Shown: positions 1 to 10,627, counted from the stretch's first letter. The stretch: DNA of 64,000 nt from Herbaspirillum seropedicae (GCF_001040945.1 NZ_CP011930.1:2519704-2583703), one strand, 5' to 3'. Translations and numbers: made by a program. The notes: generated by a model from the sequence alone, not told the origin.

Positions 1-624
1 GGGTTGTGCCAGAGCGAACTGCAGGTCGTGACCGTCTACGAGGGCCAGCGCCCATCCTGCCCGCGCAGCTACCGGGCGGTCTTCATCACCGGGTCGCCGG
101 CCATGGTGACCGACAAGGAAGACTGGAGCGAACGCACCGCCGAATGGCTGCGCGAAGCGGCCGAGCTGGATACGCCGATGTTCGGCATCTGCTACGGCCA
201 CCAGCTGCTCACCCACGCCTTCGGCGGCGAAGTCGGCTACAACCCGGCAGGACGGGCCGCCGGCACCATGCACGTCAAGACCCTGGAATGCTGCCGCGAG
301 GATGAACTGCTGGGCGTGCTGCCCCCCGAGTTCCCGGCCCACATGCTGCACATGCAGTCGGTCTTGCGCCCGCCGCCGGACGCCATCGTCATGGCGCGCT
401 CGCCGATGGACCCGCACCATGTGATCAAGCACAAGCACAACGTCTATTCGACCCAGTTCCACCCGGAATTCTCGCCCGAATTCGTGCGCGCCCACCTGCA
501 TTACTACGCCGACATCTATCGCGGCTGCGGCATCGATGCCCAGGCGCTGTGCGAGAAGGTCAGCGACACGCCCCAGTCCACCGGACTGCTGCGGCGTTTC
601 CTGGCCTTGCATGCGCGTCACTGA
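1..624 (+). CDS. Class I glutamine amidotransferase, 5' end outside window
   Basis: The frame is open from the first base, so the start lies upstream of the window. The visible 207 residues form a class I (triad) glutamine amidotransferase domain. The nucleophile elbow GICYGHQLL, with its Cys near base 190, is followed by the GG..G motif, and the catalytic TQFHPEF His-x-Glu motif lies near the C terminus. This type resembles the stand-alone GMP-synthase-like amidotransferases, which hydrolyse glutamine and pass ammonia to an acceptor. No synthetase domain follows, so the substrate is unknown. The family call is firm; the specific role is not. A hairpin follows the stop codon. Confidence 0.85.
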   Translation, partial: GLCQSELQVVTVYEGQRPSCPRSYRAVFITGSPAMVTDKEDWSERTAEWLREAAELDTPMFGICYGHQLLTHAFGGEVGYNPAGRAAGTMHVKTLECCREDELLGVLPPEFPAHMLHMQSVLRPPPDAIVMARSPMDPHHVIKHKHNVYSTQFHPEFSPEFVRAHLHYYADIYRGCGIDAQALCEKVSDTPQSTGLLRRFLALHARH

Positions 625-642
625 AGGCGCTCTCCCATGACC

Positions 643-680
643 AACAGCCCTCGTCGCCAGACCTGGCGCACGGGGGCTGT
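643..680 (+). terminator. Stem-loop after the amidotransferase gene
   Basis: AACAGCCC pairs with GGGGCTGT across an inner arm (CGT/ACG and GCC/GGC), 19 bases after the stop codon. The following sequence is only moderately T-rich (CTGTTATT), so termination efficiency is uncertain. It sits between two convergent genes. Confidence 0.5.
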
Positions 681-719
681 CTGTTATTGGTATTGGTTCT
701 TGCTGGTATGGGCGAGGAC

Positions 720-1340
720 TTACTTCAGGCCCAGCAGCGGCTTCAGCGCCGGCCAGACATTGTCCAGCAGGCGTGGCTGGGCCTGTTCATTGGGATGGAT
801 GCGGTCGGCCTGGAACAGCGACAAGTCCGCCGCGATGCCTTCCATGAAGAAGGGTACCAGCGCCACCTTGTTGCTCTTGGCCAGATCCTGGTACATGGCG
901 CTGAAGCGGCGCGTGTAGTCCGGCCCGTAGTTGGGCGGGATCTGCATGCCTACCAGCAGCACCTTGGCCTGCTGCTGTCGCGCCAGGGTGATCATGGCCT
1001 GCAGGTTGTCCTGGCTGGTCTTCAGCGGCAGGCCGCGCAGGGCGTCGTTGCTGCCCAGTTCGATCACCAGCACGTCGGGCTTGTGCTGACTCATCAGGGC
1101 CGGCAAGCGGTTCTTGCCGCCGATGGTGGTGTCGCCGCTGATGCTGGCGTTGACCACGGTGGTGGCCAGCTTGTGTTGCTGCAAGCGTTGCTGCAGCAGC
1201 GCAGTCCAACCCGTGCCGCGCTCCAGGCCATACTCGGCCGAGAGGCTGTCACCGAGCACGAGCAGGGTTTTTGGGGCAGAATAAGCGCTCGTCGCCGCCA
1301 GCACCAGGGCGACGCCCGCCAGCAGCCGCCACAGCCACAT
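720..1340 (-). CDS. tesA: GDSL lysophospholipase/thioesterase, TesA type
   Basis: This is a periplasmic SGNH/GDSL hydrolase of about 206 residues, similar in length to E. coli TesA (acyl-CoA thioesterase I / lysophospholipase L1). The chosen ATG at 1340 gives a short signal peptide (MWLWRLLAGVALVLAATSAYS). Block I is GDSLSAEYG with the nucleophile Ser, block III is GSND, and block V DRIHPN supplies the catalytic Asp and His. A longer start would overlap the divergent ybbA. It is divergent from the ABC ATPase gene with about 55 bases between the starts, the same pairing as tesA/ybbA in E. coli, which supports both calls. Confidence 0.9.
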   Translation of the reverse strand: MWLWRLLAGVALVLAATSAYSAPKTLLVLGDSLSAEYGLERGTGWTALLQQRLQQHKLATTVVNASISGDTTIGGKNRLPALMSQHKPDVLVIELGSNDALRGLPLKTSQDNLQAMITLARQQQAKVLLVGMQIPPNYGPDYTRRFSAMYQDLAKSNKVALVPFFMEGIAADLSLFQADRIHPNEQAQPRLLDNVWPALKPLLGLK

Positions 1341-1395
1341 CGCCACAGTATGGCGCACTGCACCCGTTGCTGACCCTCTTGCCCGATTGCCCTGC

Positions 1396-2100
1396 ATGCC
1401 TGTTTCCGCTACCGCTGTTGCCGCCGCCATTCCAGCCATTGAAGTCCTTCAGTTGTCCAAACACGTTGCCGATGCATCGGCCCCAGCGGGCCGTCTGACC
1501 ATCCTCGATGGCATCGATTTTACCGTGGCCGCTGGCACCACGCTGGCCATCGTCGGCGCGTCCGGTTCCGGCAAATCGACGCTGCTGGGTCTGCTGGCAG
1601 GACTGGATACGCCCAGCGAAGGTTCCGTGCGGCTTGATGGGGAAGATATCTATGCGCTTGACGAGGATGGCCGCGCGCTGCTGCGCAAGCGCAAGCTGGG
1701 TTTCGTCTTCCAGTCCTTCCAGTTGCTGGGGCATCTGAATGCGCTGGAAAACGTCATGCTGCCGCTGGAGCTGCGCGGCGACGCCCGCGCCCGTGAGAAG
1801 GCCACGGAGATGCTGGGCCGGGTCGGCCTGGGCAGCCGTCTGAAGCATTCCCCCAAATACCTTTCCGGCGGCGAGCAGCAGCGCGTGGCGCTGGCGCGCG
1901 CCTTCGTCACCGAACCGCCGCTGCTGCTGGCCGACGAGCCGACCGGCAGCCTGGACGCCGCCACCGGCGAGGCGGTCATCGAGCTGATGTTTGAACTGAA
2001 CCGCGAGCGCGGCTCCACCCTGGTGCTGGTCACCCACGACAATGCCATGGCGGCGCGCTGCCAGCGCACCATCACCATCGCCGCTGGCCGGCTGGCCTAG
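1396..2100 (+). CDS. ybbA: ABC transporter ATP-binding protein, YbbA/LolD type
   Basis: A 234-residue nucleotide-binding subunit of the MacB/LolD class. Walker A is GASGSGKST, the signature is LSGGEQQRVALARA, Walker B with its catalytic Glu is LLLADEPT, and the H-loop is VTHD. I prefer the ATG at 1396 over an in-frame TTG at 1387. In E. coli, YbbA acts with the large permease YbbP. No permease gene follows here, as the next gene is a convergent exporter, so the partner is either encoded elsewhere or lost. The divergent tesA neighbour fits the YbbA identification. A role in extracting lipids or lipoproteins at the inner membrane is inferred only. Confidence 0.88.
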   Translation: MPVSATAVAAAIPAIEVLQLSKHVADASAPAGRLTILDGIDFTVAAGTTLAIVGASGSGKSTLLGLLAGLDTPSEGSVRLDGEDIYALDEDGRALLRKRKLGFVFQSFQLLGHLNALENVMLPLELRGDARAREKATEMLGRVGLGSRLKHSPKYLSGGEQQRVALARAFVTEPPLLLADEPTGSLDAATGEAVIELMFELNRERGSTLVLVTHDNAMAARCQRTITIAAGRLA

Positions 2101-2116
2101 CTGGCCAGCGCCGGGC

Positions 2117-3061
2117 TCAGACCGATTCCATCGGATCGGCCGGCGGCAGCGGGTGAGCGCGCTTGTGCTCGATGTAGGCAATGCCGATGCCGCTGGCGCA
2201 GATGATGGCGATGCCCAGCACCGTGACGCGGTCGGGGAATTGCCCGAACACCAGCCAGCCCATGCCGCAGGCCGAGATGATCTGGGCATAGAAGAAGGGC
2301 GTCAGCACCGAGGCTTCGGCGTGCCGGTAGGCGCTGTTCTGCAGGAAGTGGCCGATGGTGCTGGTGATGCCGGTGGAGACCAGGATCGCCAGTTCCACCA
2401 TCGTCGGGGTATGGCTGGTCCAGAAGAAGGGCACCAGGAGCGTAGAGACGACGCTACCCACCAGGGCGCCGTAGAACAGCGTCACCATGGGATTGTCGGC
2501 CTGGCTGGCCTTGCGGTTGAGGATGGAGAGCAGGGCCTGGGTCAAGGCCGAGATCAGCCCGAGCGCCACGCCGTAGGGCGGGATGTCGCCACTCGGACGG
2601 ATCACGATGAGCATGCCCGTAAAACCCACCAGCACGGCGATCCAGCGTGACAGATAGCTGCGCTCGCCCAGCAGCCAGGGCGAGATCGCCAGCACGATCA
2701 GCGGCGCGCAGAAATTCATGGCCGTGCCCTCGGCCAGCGGCACGATCTTCAACACCGAAAAGAAAATCAGCGTCGAGCCCAGCAGCAAGGCGCCGCGCCC
2801 CAGTTGCAGCCCGAGCCGGTTCGACTGCAGGATGCTGCGTCCATGGCGGCGCCGGTACAGCGGCGCCAGGGTGGCGGCCATGAAGAACAGGTTGATGGTG
2901 TAGCGCATCCAGGCAATCATGACCACGTGATAACCGGCCAGGGCCAGCAGCTTGCCGGCGGTATCCAGCAGCGACAGGGTCCAGAGCCCCGAGATCAGGA
3001 ACAGGATGCCCAGCTTATGGGTGCGGGCGATGGGCAGTTGCGACAGGACGGCGCTGGACAT
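2117..3061 (-). CDS. EamA/DMT-family membrane transporter
   Basis: A 314-residue integral membrane protein with about ten hydrophobic segments in two five-helix halves, as in the drug/metabolite transporter superfamily. The second half begins near the LGLISALTQALLSILNRKAS segment. Substrates of this family range from amino acids to purines and cannot be read from sequence. The start ATG at 3061 lies inside the 3' end of nnr, giving a 47-base same-strand overlap, so translation is probably coupled. The C terminus is short and polar. Confidence 0.85.
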   Translation of the reverse strand: MSSAVLSQLPIARTHKLGILFLISGLWTLSLLDTAGKLLALAGYHVVMIAWMRYTINLFFMAATLAPLYRRRHGRSILQSNRLGLQLGRGALLLGSTLIFFSVLKIVPLAEGTAMNFCAPLIVLAISPWLLGERSYLSRWIAVLVGFTGMLIVIRPSGDIPPYGVALGLISALTQALLSILNRKASQADNPMVTLFYGALVGSVVSTLLVPFFWTSHTPTMVELAILVSTGITSTIGHFLQNSAYRHAEASVLTPFFYAQIISACGMGWLVFGQFPDRVTVLGIAIICASGIGIAYIEHKRAHPLPPADPMESV

Positions 3062-4583
3062 GGTCTCGGATGATCTGGTTGAACACGGCGCGAATGGCCG
3101 GGATGAATTCGCTGGCGGTCAGGCCTACCGGGCCCAGGCCGCTGGCCACCAGCTGGTCGGCCGCAGCCCCGTGTATCCAGGTAGCGGCCAGGGCGGCGGC
3201 GCGGGCCGGCCAGCCTTGCGCCAGCAACGCCCCGCATAGCCCGGAGAGCACATCGCCGGTACCGGCGGTGGACAGGGCAGGGTTGCCGCTGGGATTGATG
3301 GCGATCTCGCCATCGGGGAAGGCGATGACCGTTCCCGCGCCCTTGAGCACGGTGATGGCGTTGAACTGCCGAGCCAGCTGGCGCGCTGCGTGCGGGCGGT
3401 CCTGCTGGACTTGCTGGGTGGTGCTGTCGAGCAGCCGCGCCGCTTCCAGGGGATGCGGGGTGATGATGGTCTTGGCCGCCGCGCCAGCCTGGCTGCGCCG
3501 GTGCAGCTTGTGCTGCAGGGCGGGTTCGGCCGAGATCAGGTTCAGGGCGTCGGCATCGACCACGATCTCGGCTTCGCTGTCCAGGGCGCGCGCCAGGATG
3601 TCATGCGCATGGCGCGAGGTGCCCATGCCGGGGCCGACCACCAGCGCCGCGCTGGCGGCGAATTCGACCCGGTCGGCCAGCCGGAACATCAGTTCGGGGT
3701 GCTTGTCGTCATAGGCCAGGCCATCGTCGACAAAGGCCACATAGACGCGTCCGGCCCCGCCGAAGGCCGCCGTACGGGCCGCCAGCACCGGCGCGCCGGC
3801 CATGCCGCGCGCCCCGCCCACCACGATGACGTCGCCATAGCTGCCCTTGTGGCTGTTGTTGGCGCGTGGCTTGAGGGCCGTGGCAAAGCTCTGCGGCCCA
3901 TTGAGGAAAGCCCGCGTGGGCAAGAAACGCTCGGCGGCGATCTCCAGCGTATCGACCACGATCTGGCCGCTGTGGTCGCTGCCATCGCAGGTGTGCAGGC
4001 CAGGCTTGTCGCCGATGAAAGTGAGGGTATGGGTGGCCTGCACGGCCGCGCCGTCACGCCCGCCGACGATGCTGCCGGTATCGGCATCCAGGCCGCTGGG
4101 GACATCGATGGACAGCACCGGGCAGCGCAGGCTGTTGATGTAGTCGATGATCAGGCGCAGGCGCGGGCCGGGCGGACGGGCCAGGCCGATGCCGAACAGG
4201 CCGTCGATGACCAGGGCCCAGGCCTGCTGGCGCAGCAGGGCGTCGCCGTGGTCTTCGATGAACTGGATCTCGGCTTCACGCGCGCGCGCCAGGGCGCGGC
4301 GCGCATCGGGCGGCTGGCGGCTTTCGTCGGCATGCAACTGGACGGTGACTTCGATGCCGGCTTCTTCCAGCAGGCAGGCCGCTTCCAGGGCATCGCCGCC
4401 ATTGTTGCCGGGGCCTGCCAGCACCAGCACCGAGGGCGAGGAGGCCGTGCTGGAGCACAGCATCTGCTGCGCCAGCTCGGCAATGGCCGCGCCGGCGCGC
4501 TGCATGAGCGTGTAGGGCGGCAGGGCCGCCAAGGCCTCTTGTTCGATGCGGCGGATCTCGGCAACGGTATGGAGCGCGCTCAT
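3015..4583 (-). CDS. nnr: Bifunctional NAD(P)HX epimerase/dehydratase
   Basis: A 522-residue fusion of the YjeF N-terminal epimerase domain (about residues 1-215, glycine-rich GPGNNGGD phosphate loop) and the C-terminal ADP/ATP-dependent dehydratase domain (about residues 230-500, with VGPGMG, the ITPHPLEAARLL region and the NPSGNPALSTAGTGDVLSG nucleotide motif). It repairs hydrated NADH and NADPH: the epimerase interconverts R and S hydrates and the kinase-fold dehydratase restores the cofactor. The length matches E. coli Nnr. Its last 47 bases overlap the start of the downstream EamA transporter gene on the same strand. Confidence 0.95.
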   Translation of the reverse strand: MSALHTVAEIRRIEQEALAALPPYTLMQRAGAAIAELAQQMLCSSTASSPSVLVLAGPGNNGGDALEAACLLEEAGIEVTVQLHADESRQPPDARRALARAREAEIQFIEDHGDALLRQQAWALVIDGLFGIGLARPPGPRLRLIIDYINSLRCPVLSIDVPSGLDADTGSIVGGRDGAAVQATHTLTFIGDKPGLHTCDGSDHSGQIVVDTLEIAAERFLPTRAFLNGPQSFATALKPRANNSHKGSYGDVIVVGGARGMAGAPVLAARTAAFGGAGRVYVAFVDDGLAYDDKHPELMFRLADRVEFAASAALVVGPGMGTSRHAHDILARALDSEAEIVVDADALNLISAEPALQHKLHRRSQAGAAAKTIITPHPLEAARLLDSTTQQVQQDRPHAARQLARQFNAITVLKGAGTVIAFPDGEIAINPSGNPALSTAGTGDVLSGLCGALLAQGWPARAAALAATWIHGAAADQLVASGLGPVGLTASEFIPAIRAVFNQIIRDHVQRRPVATAHRPHP

Positions 4584-4733
4584 GATCGTGATCGCTGATG
4601 CGTTAGTGTTGCGTGGATGAAGTGAAGCTCAGGCGGGGCAGTGCGTACGCAAGAGCCGTAATTTTAAGTGAAATAGGCCATCTACGCAGGCCCGGTCCGC
4701 ATGAAAATCAGGCCGCCGCCATGGAGCCGGGCC

Positions 4734-6005
4734 TCAGCCCAGGACGTCGCGCGGCAGCAGCCCGGCGGTGGCGATCTCGGTCTCTTCGCCGGCCATCATG
4801 TCGCTCAGCAGGCGCGCCGATCCTACGCTGGCGGCCCAGCCGGTGACGCCATGGCCGACGTTGACGAAGATGTTGCCCTGGCGCGTCGGGCCCACGACGG
4901 GCAGGCCGGTGGGCATCATGGCGATGCTGTTGCTCCAGAAGTGGGCCTGGTTGTAGTTGGCCGCGTTGGGGTAGTAGTCGCCGGCGATCTTGAGCAGGTT
5001 GCGCAAGGCCTTCGGCGGCAGGGTCTGCGAAGCCGGCACGAAGCCCAGCAGGCCGCTGATGCGGATGCGGCTGCCCAGGCGCGTCATGGCGACCTTGTAG
5101 CTGTCGTCGTAGAGCGCCATGGTGGGGGCGTCGTCGGGATTCTTGACCGGCACCAGGGCCGAGTAGCTCTGCAAGGCGCGCAGCGGCAGGCTGGTATCGA
5201 GCGGCTGCAACAGCGCGGCGCTGGCCATGCCGGCGGCCACCACGACGGCGTCCATGGTCAGGTGCGAGGCCAGGTGGGGCGACTGCACCTCCAGCGTGAC
5301 GCGGCCGCCGAATTCGCTGCGGATGCTGCTCACGGTCGAGTTGAAATGGAAACTGACCCCCAATGCCTGCGCGGCATTGCGCATCTGCTTGGCAAACAGC
5401 ACGCTGTTGCCGGCAATGTCATCGGGGTAGTAGAGCGCGCCAGCCAGCGCCGCTTCGGAAGAGAAGGCCGGCTCCAGGGCGCGAATCCCCGCCGCATCCA
5501 GCGTCAGCTGTTTGTACTCGCATTGGCTGGCGGCTTCCTGCAGGGCGGGCAGGCGCGCCGCCTCGGCGCTCTGCCGGAACAGGTGGAACACGCCGGCGCT
5601 GTTCTCGTGTTCCATGTTGTAGTGGGCCTGCAGTTGCTGGGTCAGATCCTGGCCATAGGCGGACAGGCGCGAGAGGATCAGCTTGTGTTGGGCAAAATGA
5701 TGTTGCTGGGCAGCGCGCGTAGCGCGCATCCAGCGGCGGCGGCCGAAGTCGGCGCCGGAGGCCAGCAGCACACGGGGCTCGTCCTGGAAGCGGCAGGCAA
5801 AGGTCGCCAGCGCGCCTGGCAGGGTCAGCGGCATGGCCGTACCTGGGGCCAGCAGCCCGGAGTCGCCGAAGGTGGCTTCCTCGGCCACATGCGCGCGGCG
5901 CTCGATCACCGCTACTTCATAGCCCTTGGTGGCCAGGAAGTAGGCGCTGCAAATCCCTGAAAGTCCCCCGCCGATGACGGCGATCTGTCGATGTGTGCTG
6001 TTCAC
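4734..6005 (-). CDS. FAD-dependent D-amino acid dehydrogenase-like oxidoreductase
   Basis: A DAO-fold flavoprotein of about 423 residues. The N-terminal dinucleotide-binding motif is VIGGGLSGICSAYFLA, followed by a conserved acidic residue (VIERRA). A second motif near the C terminus (FVNVGHGVTGWAASVGSARL) contacts FAD. The overall pattern is closest to DadA, which oxidises D-amino acids and feeds electrons to the quinone pool. I chose the GTG at 6005, just before the FAD motif; the longer frame starts at an unlikely TTG (6062). It stands alone, without a dadX racemase, so the substrate is not certain. Confidence 0.8.
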   Translation of the reverse strand: MNSTHRQIAVIGGGLSGICSAYFLATKGYEVAVIERRAHVAEEATFGDSGLLAPGTAMPLTLPGALATFACRFQDEPRVLLASGADFGRRRWMRATRAAQQHHFAQHKLILSRLSAYGQDLTQQLQAHYNMEHENSAGVFHLFRQSAEAARLPALQEAASQCEYKQLTLDAAGIRALEPAFSSEAALAGALYYPDDIAGNSVLFAKQMRNAAQALGVSFHFNSTVSSIRSEFGGRVTLEVQSPHLASHLTMDAVVVAAGMASAALLQPLDTSLPLRALQSYSALVPVKNPDDAPTMALYDDSYKVAMTRLGSRIRISGLLGFVPASQTLPPKALRNLLKIAGDYYPNAANYNQAHFWSNSIAMMPTGLPVVGPTRQGNIFVNVGHGVTGWAASVGSARLLSDMMAGEETEIATAGLLPRDVLG

Positions 6006-6483
6006 TCTGTTCGTCTTGGAAGCGGCGCGGCCGCTGTGGTCATGGTCATCGCTGCCCCACAAGGCTGGCTGCCGCAGCGCCAGCCGGGTTTTTCGATGCG
6101 GGCCGAATGATACCGCGAAATTCTGTTGTCGTTGCGCTATTGCCGCAGCAGCGCCGCCGGGCTTGCCGTGCAGGCTGCCTGCCTAAATTGACGTCTAGGA
6201 GTGACAACGTCTGGCGCAGCGTCCCCGATGACAGCCCCTTTGGGTGGGGCCGCCGGCGGCAGCGCGGAAAGCTCGCTTTGGGCGGGACGTCGGGGCGGGA
6301 CCACGGTATAATGCGCGCTTTGCCAGCTGACGCGCGCACGATCCATCATTCCGACGACCCCCGGCCTGCACGGTTTTTCCCTTGTGCAATGCGCCATGAC
6401 GGGTTGGCCGGTGCCGGTGGACCGATCCCTGCTGCGCTGCTGCGACGGTTTTCCCGATTCAAGCTAACTGCCTCGACTCCGCC
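6006..6483. other. Divergent intergenic region upstream of purL
   Basis: This 478-base region separates the flavoprotein gene from purL. Short frames exist on both strands, but none has a ribosome-binding site or recognisable protein. It contains the palindrome GACGTC (6190-6195), repeated imperfectly as AACGTC at 6206-6211, and a -10-like box described separately. No hairpin resembling a known purine riboswitch was recognised. Confidence 0.5.
6307..6312 (+). promoter_or_regulatory. Consensus -10 box, likely purL promoter
   Basis: A perfect TATAAT lies about 170 bases before the purL start codon. No good TTGACA-type -35 box is seen 16-18 bases upstream, where the sequence is GC-rich. The promoter is therefore either weak or activator-dependent. 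Confidence 0.45.
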
Positions 6484-9400
6484 ATGCTGATCCTGCCGGG
6501 CTCCAATGCCCTTTCCGCTTTCCGTACCCAACGTCTCCTGACCCAATTGCAAGCTGTGGACGCCGCCATCACCGGCGTGTCCGGCCGCTACCTGCATTTC
6601 GTCGATGCCGCCCAGGCCCTGACCCAGGAGGACGAGGCGCGCCTGAATGGCCTCTTGACTTACGGTGACCCCTTCAATGGCAGCGACGACGGCGAGACCT
6701 TCGTCGTCATCCCGCGCCTGGGCACCATTTCGCCCTGGGCCAGCAAGGCCACCGACATCGTGCGCAACTGCGGCATGGCGCACATCCATCGCGTCGAACG
6801 CGGCATCATCTTCCGCGTGCAGGTCAAGACGGGCCTCCTGGGCGGCGCCAAGAAGCTCAATGAAGCCAGCCTCCCCGGCGTGGCTGCACTGTTGCATGAC
6901 CGCATGACCGAAACCGTGCTGCGCGATCCCCAGCAAGCCTCGGCCCTGTTCTCCGAACTGCAGGCCAAGCCGCTGGAGTCCGTGGACGTGCTCGGCGGCA
7001 GCCGCGCCGCGCTGGAACGCGCCAACACCGAGCTGGGCCTGGCCCTGTCGGATGACGAGATCGATTATCTGGTGGAAGCCTTCACCAAGGCCCAGCGCAA
7101 CCCCACCGACGTCGAACTGATGATGTTCGCCCAGGCCAACAGCGAACACTGCCGCCACAAGATCTTCAACGCCGACTGGACCATCGATGGCCAGAAGCAG
7201 GACAAGTCGCTGTTCGGCATGATCAAGAACACCCACCAGCTCGCCCCCAAGGGCACCGTGGTGGCCTATTCGGACAACTCCTCCATCATCGAAGGCGCTA
7301 CCGTCTCGCGCTTTTACCAGCGCGGCGCCATCAAGGGCAACGTGTATGAAGCCTCGGAAGAGCTGACCCACATCCTGATGAAGGTGGAGACGCACAACCA
7401 CCCGACCGCCATTTCCCCGTTCCCGGGCGCTTCCACCGGCGCCGGCGGCGAGATCCGCGACGAAGGTGCGACCGGCCGCGGCTCCAAGCCCAAGGCCGGC
7501 CTGACCGGCTTTACCGTCTCCAACCTGATGGTCACCCACGCCGTGCAACCTTGGGAAAACGCCCGCGACGTGGCCCAGCCGGTCGCCGAGCGCGACGCCC
7601 ACGCCCAGGGCGGCATCTACGGCAAGCCCGAGCGCATCGCGTCGCCGCTGCAGATCATGATCGACGGCCCCCTGGGTGGCGCCGCCTTCAACAATGAATT
7701 CGGCCGTCCCAACCTGGGCGGTTACTTCCGTACCTACGAGCAGAACGTGGGCGGGCAGGTCATGGGCTATCACAAGCCCATCATGATCGCTGGCGGCATG
7801 GGCAACATCTCGGCCAAGCACACCAAGAAGAACGACCTGCCGGTCGGTAGCCTCTTGATCCAGCTGGGCGGCCCCGGCATGCGCATCGGCATGGGCGGCG
7901 GCGCGGCCTCGTCGATGGCCACCGGCGTGAACGCGGCCGACCTGGACTTCGATTCGGTGCAGCGTGGCAACCCGGAAATGGAACGCCGCGCCCAGGAAGT
8001 CATCAACGCCTGCTGGGCGCTGGGTGACGACAACCCCATCCAGTCCATCCACGACGTGGGTGCGGGCGGCCTGTCCAACGCCTTCCCGGAAATCACCAAC
8101 GACGCCAAGCGCGGCGCCATCTTCGATCTGCGTAAAGTGCCCCTGGAAGAAAGCGGCCTGGCCCCGCGCGAGATCTGGAGCAATGAATCCCAGGAACGCT
8201 ATGTGCTGGCCATCCTGCCGGAACACCTGGAGCTGTTCAAATACCTGTGCGAGCGCGAGCGCGCGCCCTTCGCCGTGGTCGGTACCGCCACCGAAGAACG
8301 CCAGTTGAAGGTGATCGACCCCGAACACAACAACAGCCCGGTGGACATGCCCATGGACGTGCTGCTGGGCAAGCCGCCCAAGATGCACCGCGATGTGACC
8401 CATGTCGAGAAGCAGTTGCCCCCGGTTGACCTGACCGGCATGGACCTGGTGGAGGTGGCCCAGCGCGTGTTGCGTCTGCCGGCCGTGGCCGACAAGTCCT
8501 TCCTGATCACCATCGGCGACCGTAGCGTGGGCGCCATGACCGTGCGCGACCAGATGGTCGGTCCCTGGCAGGTGCCGGTGGCCGATGTGGCCGTGACCGC
8601 CATGGGCCTGGAAGGCTATCGCGGCGAAGCCATGGCCATGGGCGAGCGTACCCCGCTGGCCGTGATCGACGCCCCGGCTTCGGGCCGCATGGCTGTCGGT
8701 GAAGCCATCACCAACATCGCCGCCGCACCGATCGCCGAGATCGGCGACATCAAGCTCTCGGCCAACTGGATGGCGGCGTGCGGCCAGCCCGGCCAGGACG
8801 CCGCGCTGTTCGATACCGTCAAGGCCGTGGGCATGGAACTGTGCCCGGCGCTGGGCGTGTCCATCCCGGTGGGCAAGGATTCGCTGTCCATGCGCAGCAC
8901 CTGGAGCGATGAAGAGGGCGCCAAGTCGGTGACCTCGCCGGTGTCGCTGATCGTTTCCGGCTTTGCGCCAGTGACCGACGTGCGCCGCGTGCTGACCCCG
9001 CAACTGCGCAAGGACAAGGGCGAGACCGTCCTGATCCTGATCGACCTGGGCCGTGGCAAGAACCGCATAGGCGCTTCGGCGCTCACGCAGGTGATGCAGC
9101 AGATCGGCAACGAGACCCCGGACGTGGATAGCGCTGACGACCTGAAGGCCTTCTTCAACGCTATCCAGCAACTGAACACCGAAGACCGTCTGCTGGCCTA
9201 CCACGACCGTTCCGACGGTGGCCTGTATGCGACCCTGGCCGAAATGGCCTTTGCCGGCCATACCGGCATCTCGGTCAACCTCGACATCCTCACCATGGAA
9301 GGCGAGCACGCCGCCGACTGGGGCGATTCCAAGAACTGGACCACGCAAGTGGCCGAGCGCCGCAACGAACTGACCCTGCGCGCGCTGTTCAGCGAAGAGC

Positions 9401-10509
9401 TGGGCGCCGTGATCCAGGTCCCGGCCGAGCAGAAGTCGGACGTCATGAACGTGCTGCGCAGCTACAACCTGGGCGCGTGCAGTCACATCATCGGCAAGCC
9501 CAATGACCGCGACGTGATCGAATTCATGCGCGACGCCAAGAACATCTACAGCCAGCCGCGCGCCGAGCTGCATCGTGTCTGGAGCGAAACCAGCTGGCGC
9601 ATCGCCCGCCTGCGCGACAACCCGGCCTGCGCCGATGCCGAATACGATCGCCTGCTGGACGCGACCGATCCCGGCATGACGCCCAAGCTGAGCTTCGACC
9701 CGCAGGAAGACATCGCCGCGCCTTACCTGTCGCTGGGCGCAGCGGCCCGTCCCAAGGTGGCGATCCTGCGCGAGCAGGGCGTCAATTCGCACATCGAGAC
9801 CGCCTATGCCATGCACAAGGCCGGCTTCACCGCGGTGGACGTGCACATGAGCGACCTCATCGCCAATCGCGCCAAGCTGGACGACTTCAAGGGCTTCATC
9901 GCCGTGGGCGGCTTCTCCTACGGTGACGTGCTGGGCGCGGGCGAAGGCTGGGCCAAGACGATCCTGTTCAATGCGCAACTGGCCGAGCAGTTCTCGCGCT
10001 TCTTCCAGCGCCAGGACACCTTCTCGCTGGGTATCTGCAATGGTTGCCAGATGATGAGCAACCTGAAGTCCATGATCCCCGGCGCCGAAGCCTGGCCCAA
10101 GTTCACCCGTAACAAGTCCGAGCAGTTCGAGGCGCGTTTCGTGATGGTGGAAGTGGCCGATTCGCCGTCCATCTTCATGCAGGGCATGGCCGGCACGCAG
10201 GCGCCGATCGCTACCGCCCACGGTGAAGGTTTCGCCGACTTCTCGCAGACTGGTGATATCGACAAGGCCATCGTCGCCATGCGTTACGTCGATCATCGTG
10301 GCGCGGCCACCGAAGCCTATCCGTTCAACCCGAACGGCTCGCCGCAAGGTATCACCTCGGTGACCACGCCGGACGGCCGCTTCACGGTCCTGATGCCGCA
10401 CGCCGAGCGCGTGTTCCGCACCGTGACGCAGTCCTGGCATCCCGAGTCCTGGGGCGAGGATTCGCCGTGGATGCGCATGTTCCGTAATGCCCGCAAGTGG
10501 GTGGGTTGA
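6484..10509 (+). CDS. purL: Phosphoribosylformylglycinamidine synthase (single-chain PurL)
   Basis: The 1341-residue large-type PurL of proteobacteria, catalysing the fourth step of purine synthesis (FGAR + glutamine + ATP to FGAM). Order: an N-terminal PurS-like region (about 1-150), a linker with the HCRHK-containing motif ([14 protein letters not shown]), two PurM-like synthetase halves (the first with [17 protein letters not shown], the second around 640-1030), and a C-terminal class I amidotransferase from about 1085. The amidotransferase nucleophile is Cys1185 in GICNGCQMM. The ATG at 6484 opens the conserved N terminus. The gene is monocistronic here and is followed by a strong bidirectional terminator. 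Confidence 0.98.
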   Translation: MLILPGSNALSAFRTQRLLTQLQAVDAAITGVSGRYLHFVDAAQALTQEDEARLNGLLTYGDPFNGSDDGETFVVIPRLGTISPWASKATDIVRNCGMAHIHRVERGIIFRVQVKTGLLGGAKKLNEASLPGVAALLHDRMTETVLRDPQQASALFSELQAKPLESVDVLGGSRAALERANTELGLALSDDEIDYLVEAFTKAQRNPTDVELMMFAQANSEHCRHKIFNADWTIDGQKQDKSLFGMIKNTHQLAPKGTVVAYSDNSSIIEGATVSRFYQRGAIKGNVYEASEELTHILMKVETHNHPTAISPFPGASTGAGGEIRDEGATGRGSKPKAGLTGFTVSNLMVTHAVQPWENARDVAQPVAERDAHAQGGIYGKPERIASPLQIMIDGPLGGAAFNNEFGRPNLGGYFRTYEQNVGGQVMGYHKPIMIAGGMGNISAKHTKKNDLPVGSLLIQLGGPGMRIGMGGGAASSMATGVNAADLDFDSVQRGNPEMERRAQEVINACWALGDDNPIQSIHDVGAGGLSNAFPEITNDAKRGAIFDLRKVPLEESGLAPREIWSNESQERYVLAILPEHLELFKYLCERERAPFAVVGTATEERQLKVIDPEHNNSPVDMPMDVLLGKPPKMHRDVTHVEKQLPPVDLTGMDLVEVAQRVLRLPAVADKSFLITIGDRSVGAMTVRDQMVGPWQVPVADVAVTAMGLEGYRGEAMAMGERTPLAVIDAPASGRMAVGEAITNIAAAPIAEIGDIKLSANWMAACGQPGQDAALFDTVKAVGMELCPALGVSIPVGKDSLSMRSTWSDEEGAKSVTSPVSLIVSGFAPVTDVRRVLTPQLRKDKGETVLILIDLGRGKNRIGASALTQVMQQIGNETPDVDSADDLKAFFNAIQQLNTEDRLLAYHDRSDGGLYATLAEMAFAGHTGISVNLDILTMEGEHAADWGDSKNWTTQVAERRNELTLRALFSEELGAVIQVPAEQKSDVMNVLRSYNLGACSHIIGKPNDRDVIEFMRDAKNIYSQPRAELHRVWSETSWRIARLRDNPACADAEYDRLLDATDPGMTPKLSFDPQEDIAAPYLSLGAAARPKVAILREQGVNSHIETAYAMHKAGFTAVDVHMSDLIANRAKLDDFKGFIAVGGFSYGDVLGAGEGWAKTILFNAQLAEQFSRFFQRQDTFSLGICNGCQMMSNLKSMIPGAEAWPKFTRNKSEQFEARFVMVEVADSPSIFMQGMAGTQAPIATAHGEGFADFSQTGDIDKAIVAMRYVDHRGAATEAYPFNPNGSPQGITSVTTPDGRFTVLMPHAERVFRTVTQSWHPESWGEDSPWMRMFRNARKWVG

Positions 10510-10592
10510 TCCTGCGCCGGTAGCTTGCGTGGTGCGATGCTTGCCCGGTTCGCCGGGCGATCATCGCGGCAAACATTCATGCATTCATGCGA

Positions 10593-10627
10593 AAAAAAAC
10601 GCAGTTCCGAATAGGAACTGCGTTTTT
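10593..10627. terminator. Bidirectional intrinsic terminator between purL and the porin
   Basis: ACGCAGTTCC (10599-10608) and GGAACTGCGT (10614-10623) form a perfect 10-bp stem with a five-base loop. It is flanked by an A-run on the left and a T-run on the right, so it can stop transcripts from either convergent gene. Confidence 0.9.

Noticed and set aside
6346..10440. A 1364-codon open frame on the minus strand, opposite purL
   Set aside because: It mirrors the purL coding strand; its translation is rich in His, Gln, Gly and Asp typical of antisense GC-rich DNA, and it has no recognisable domain.
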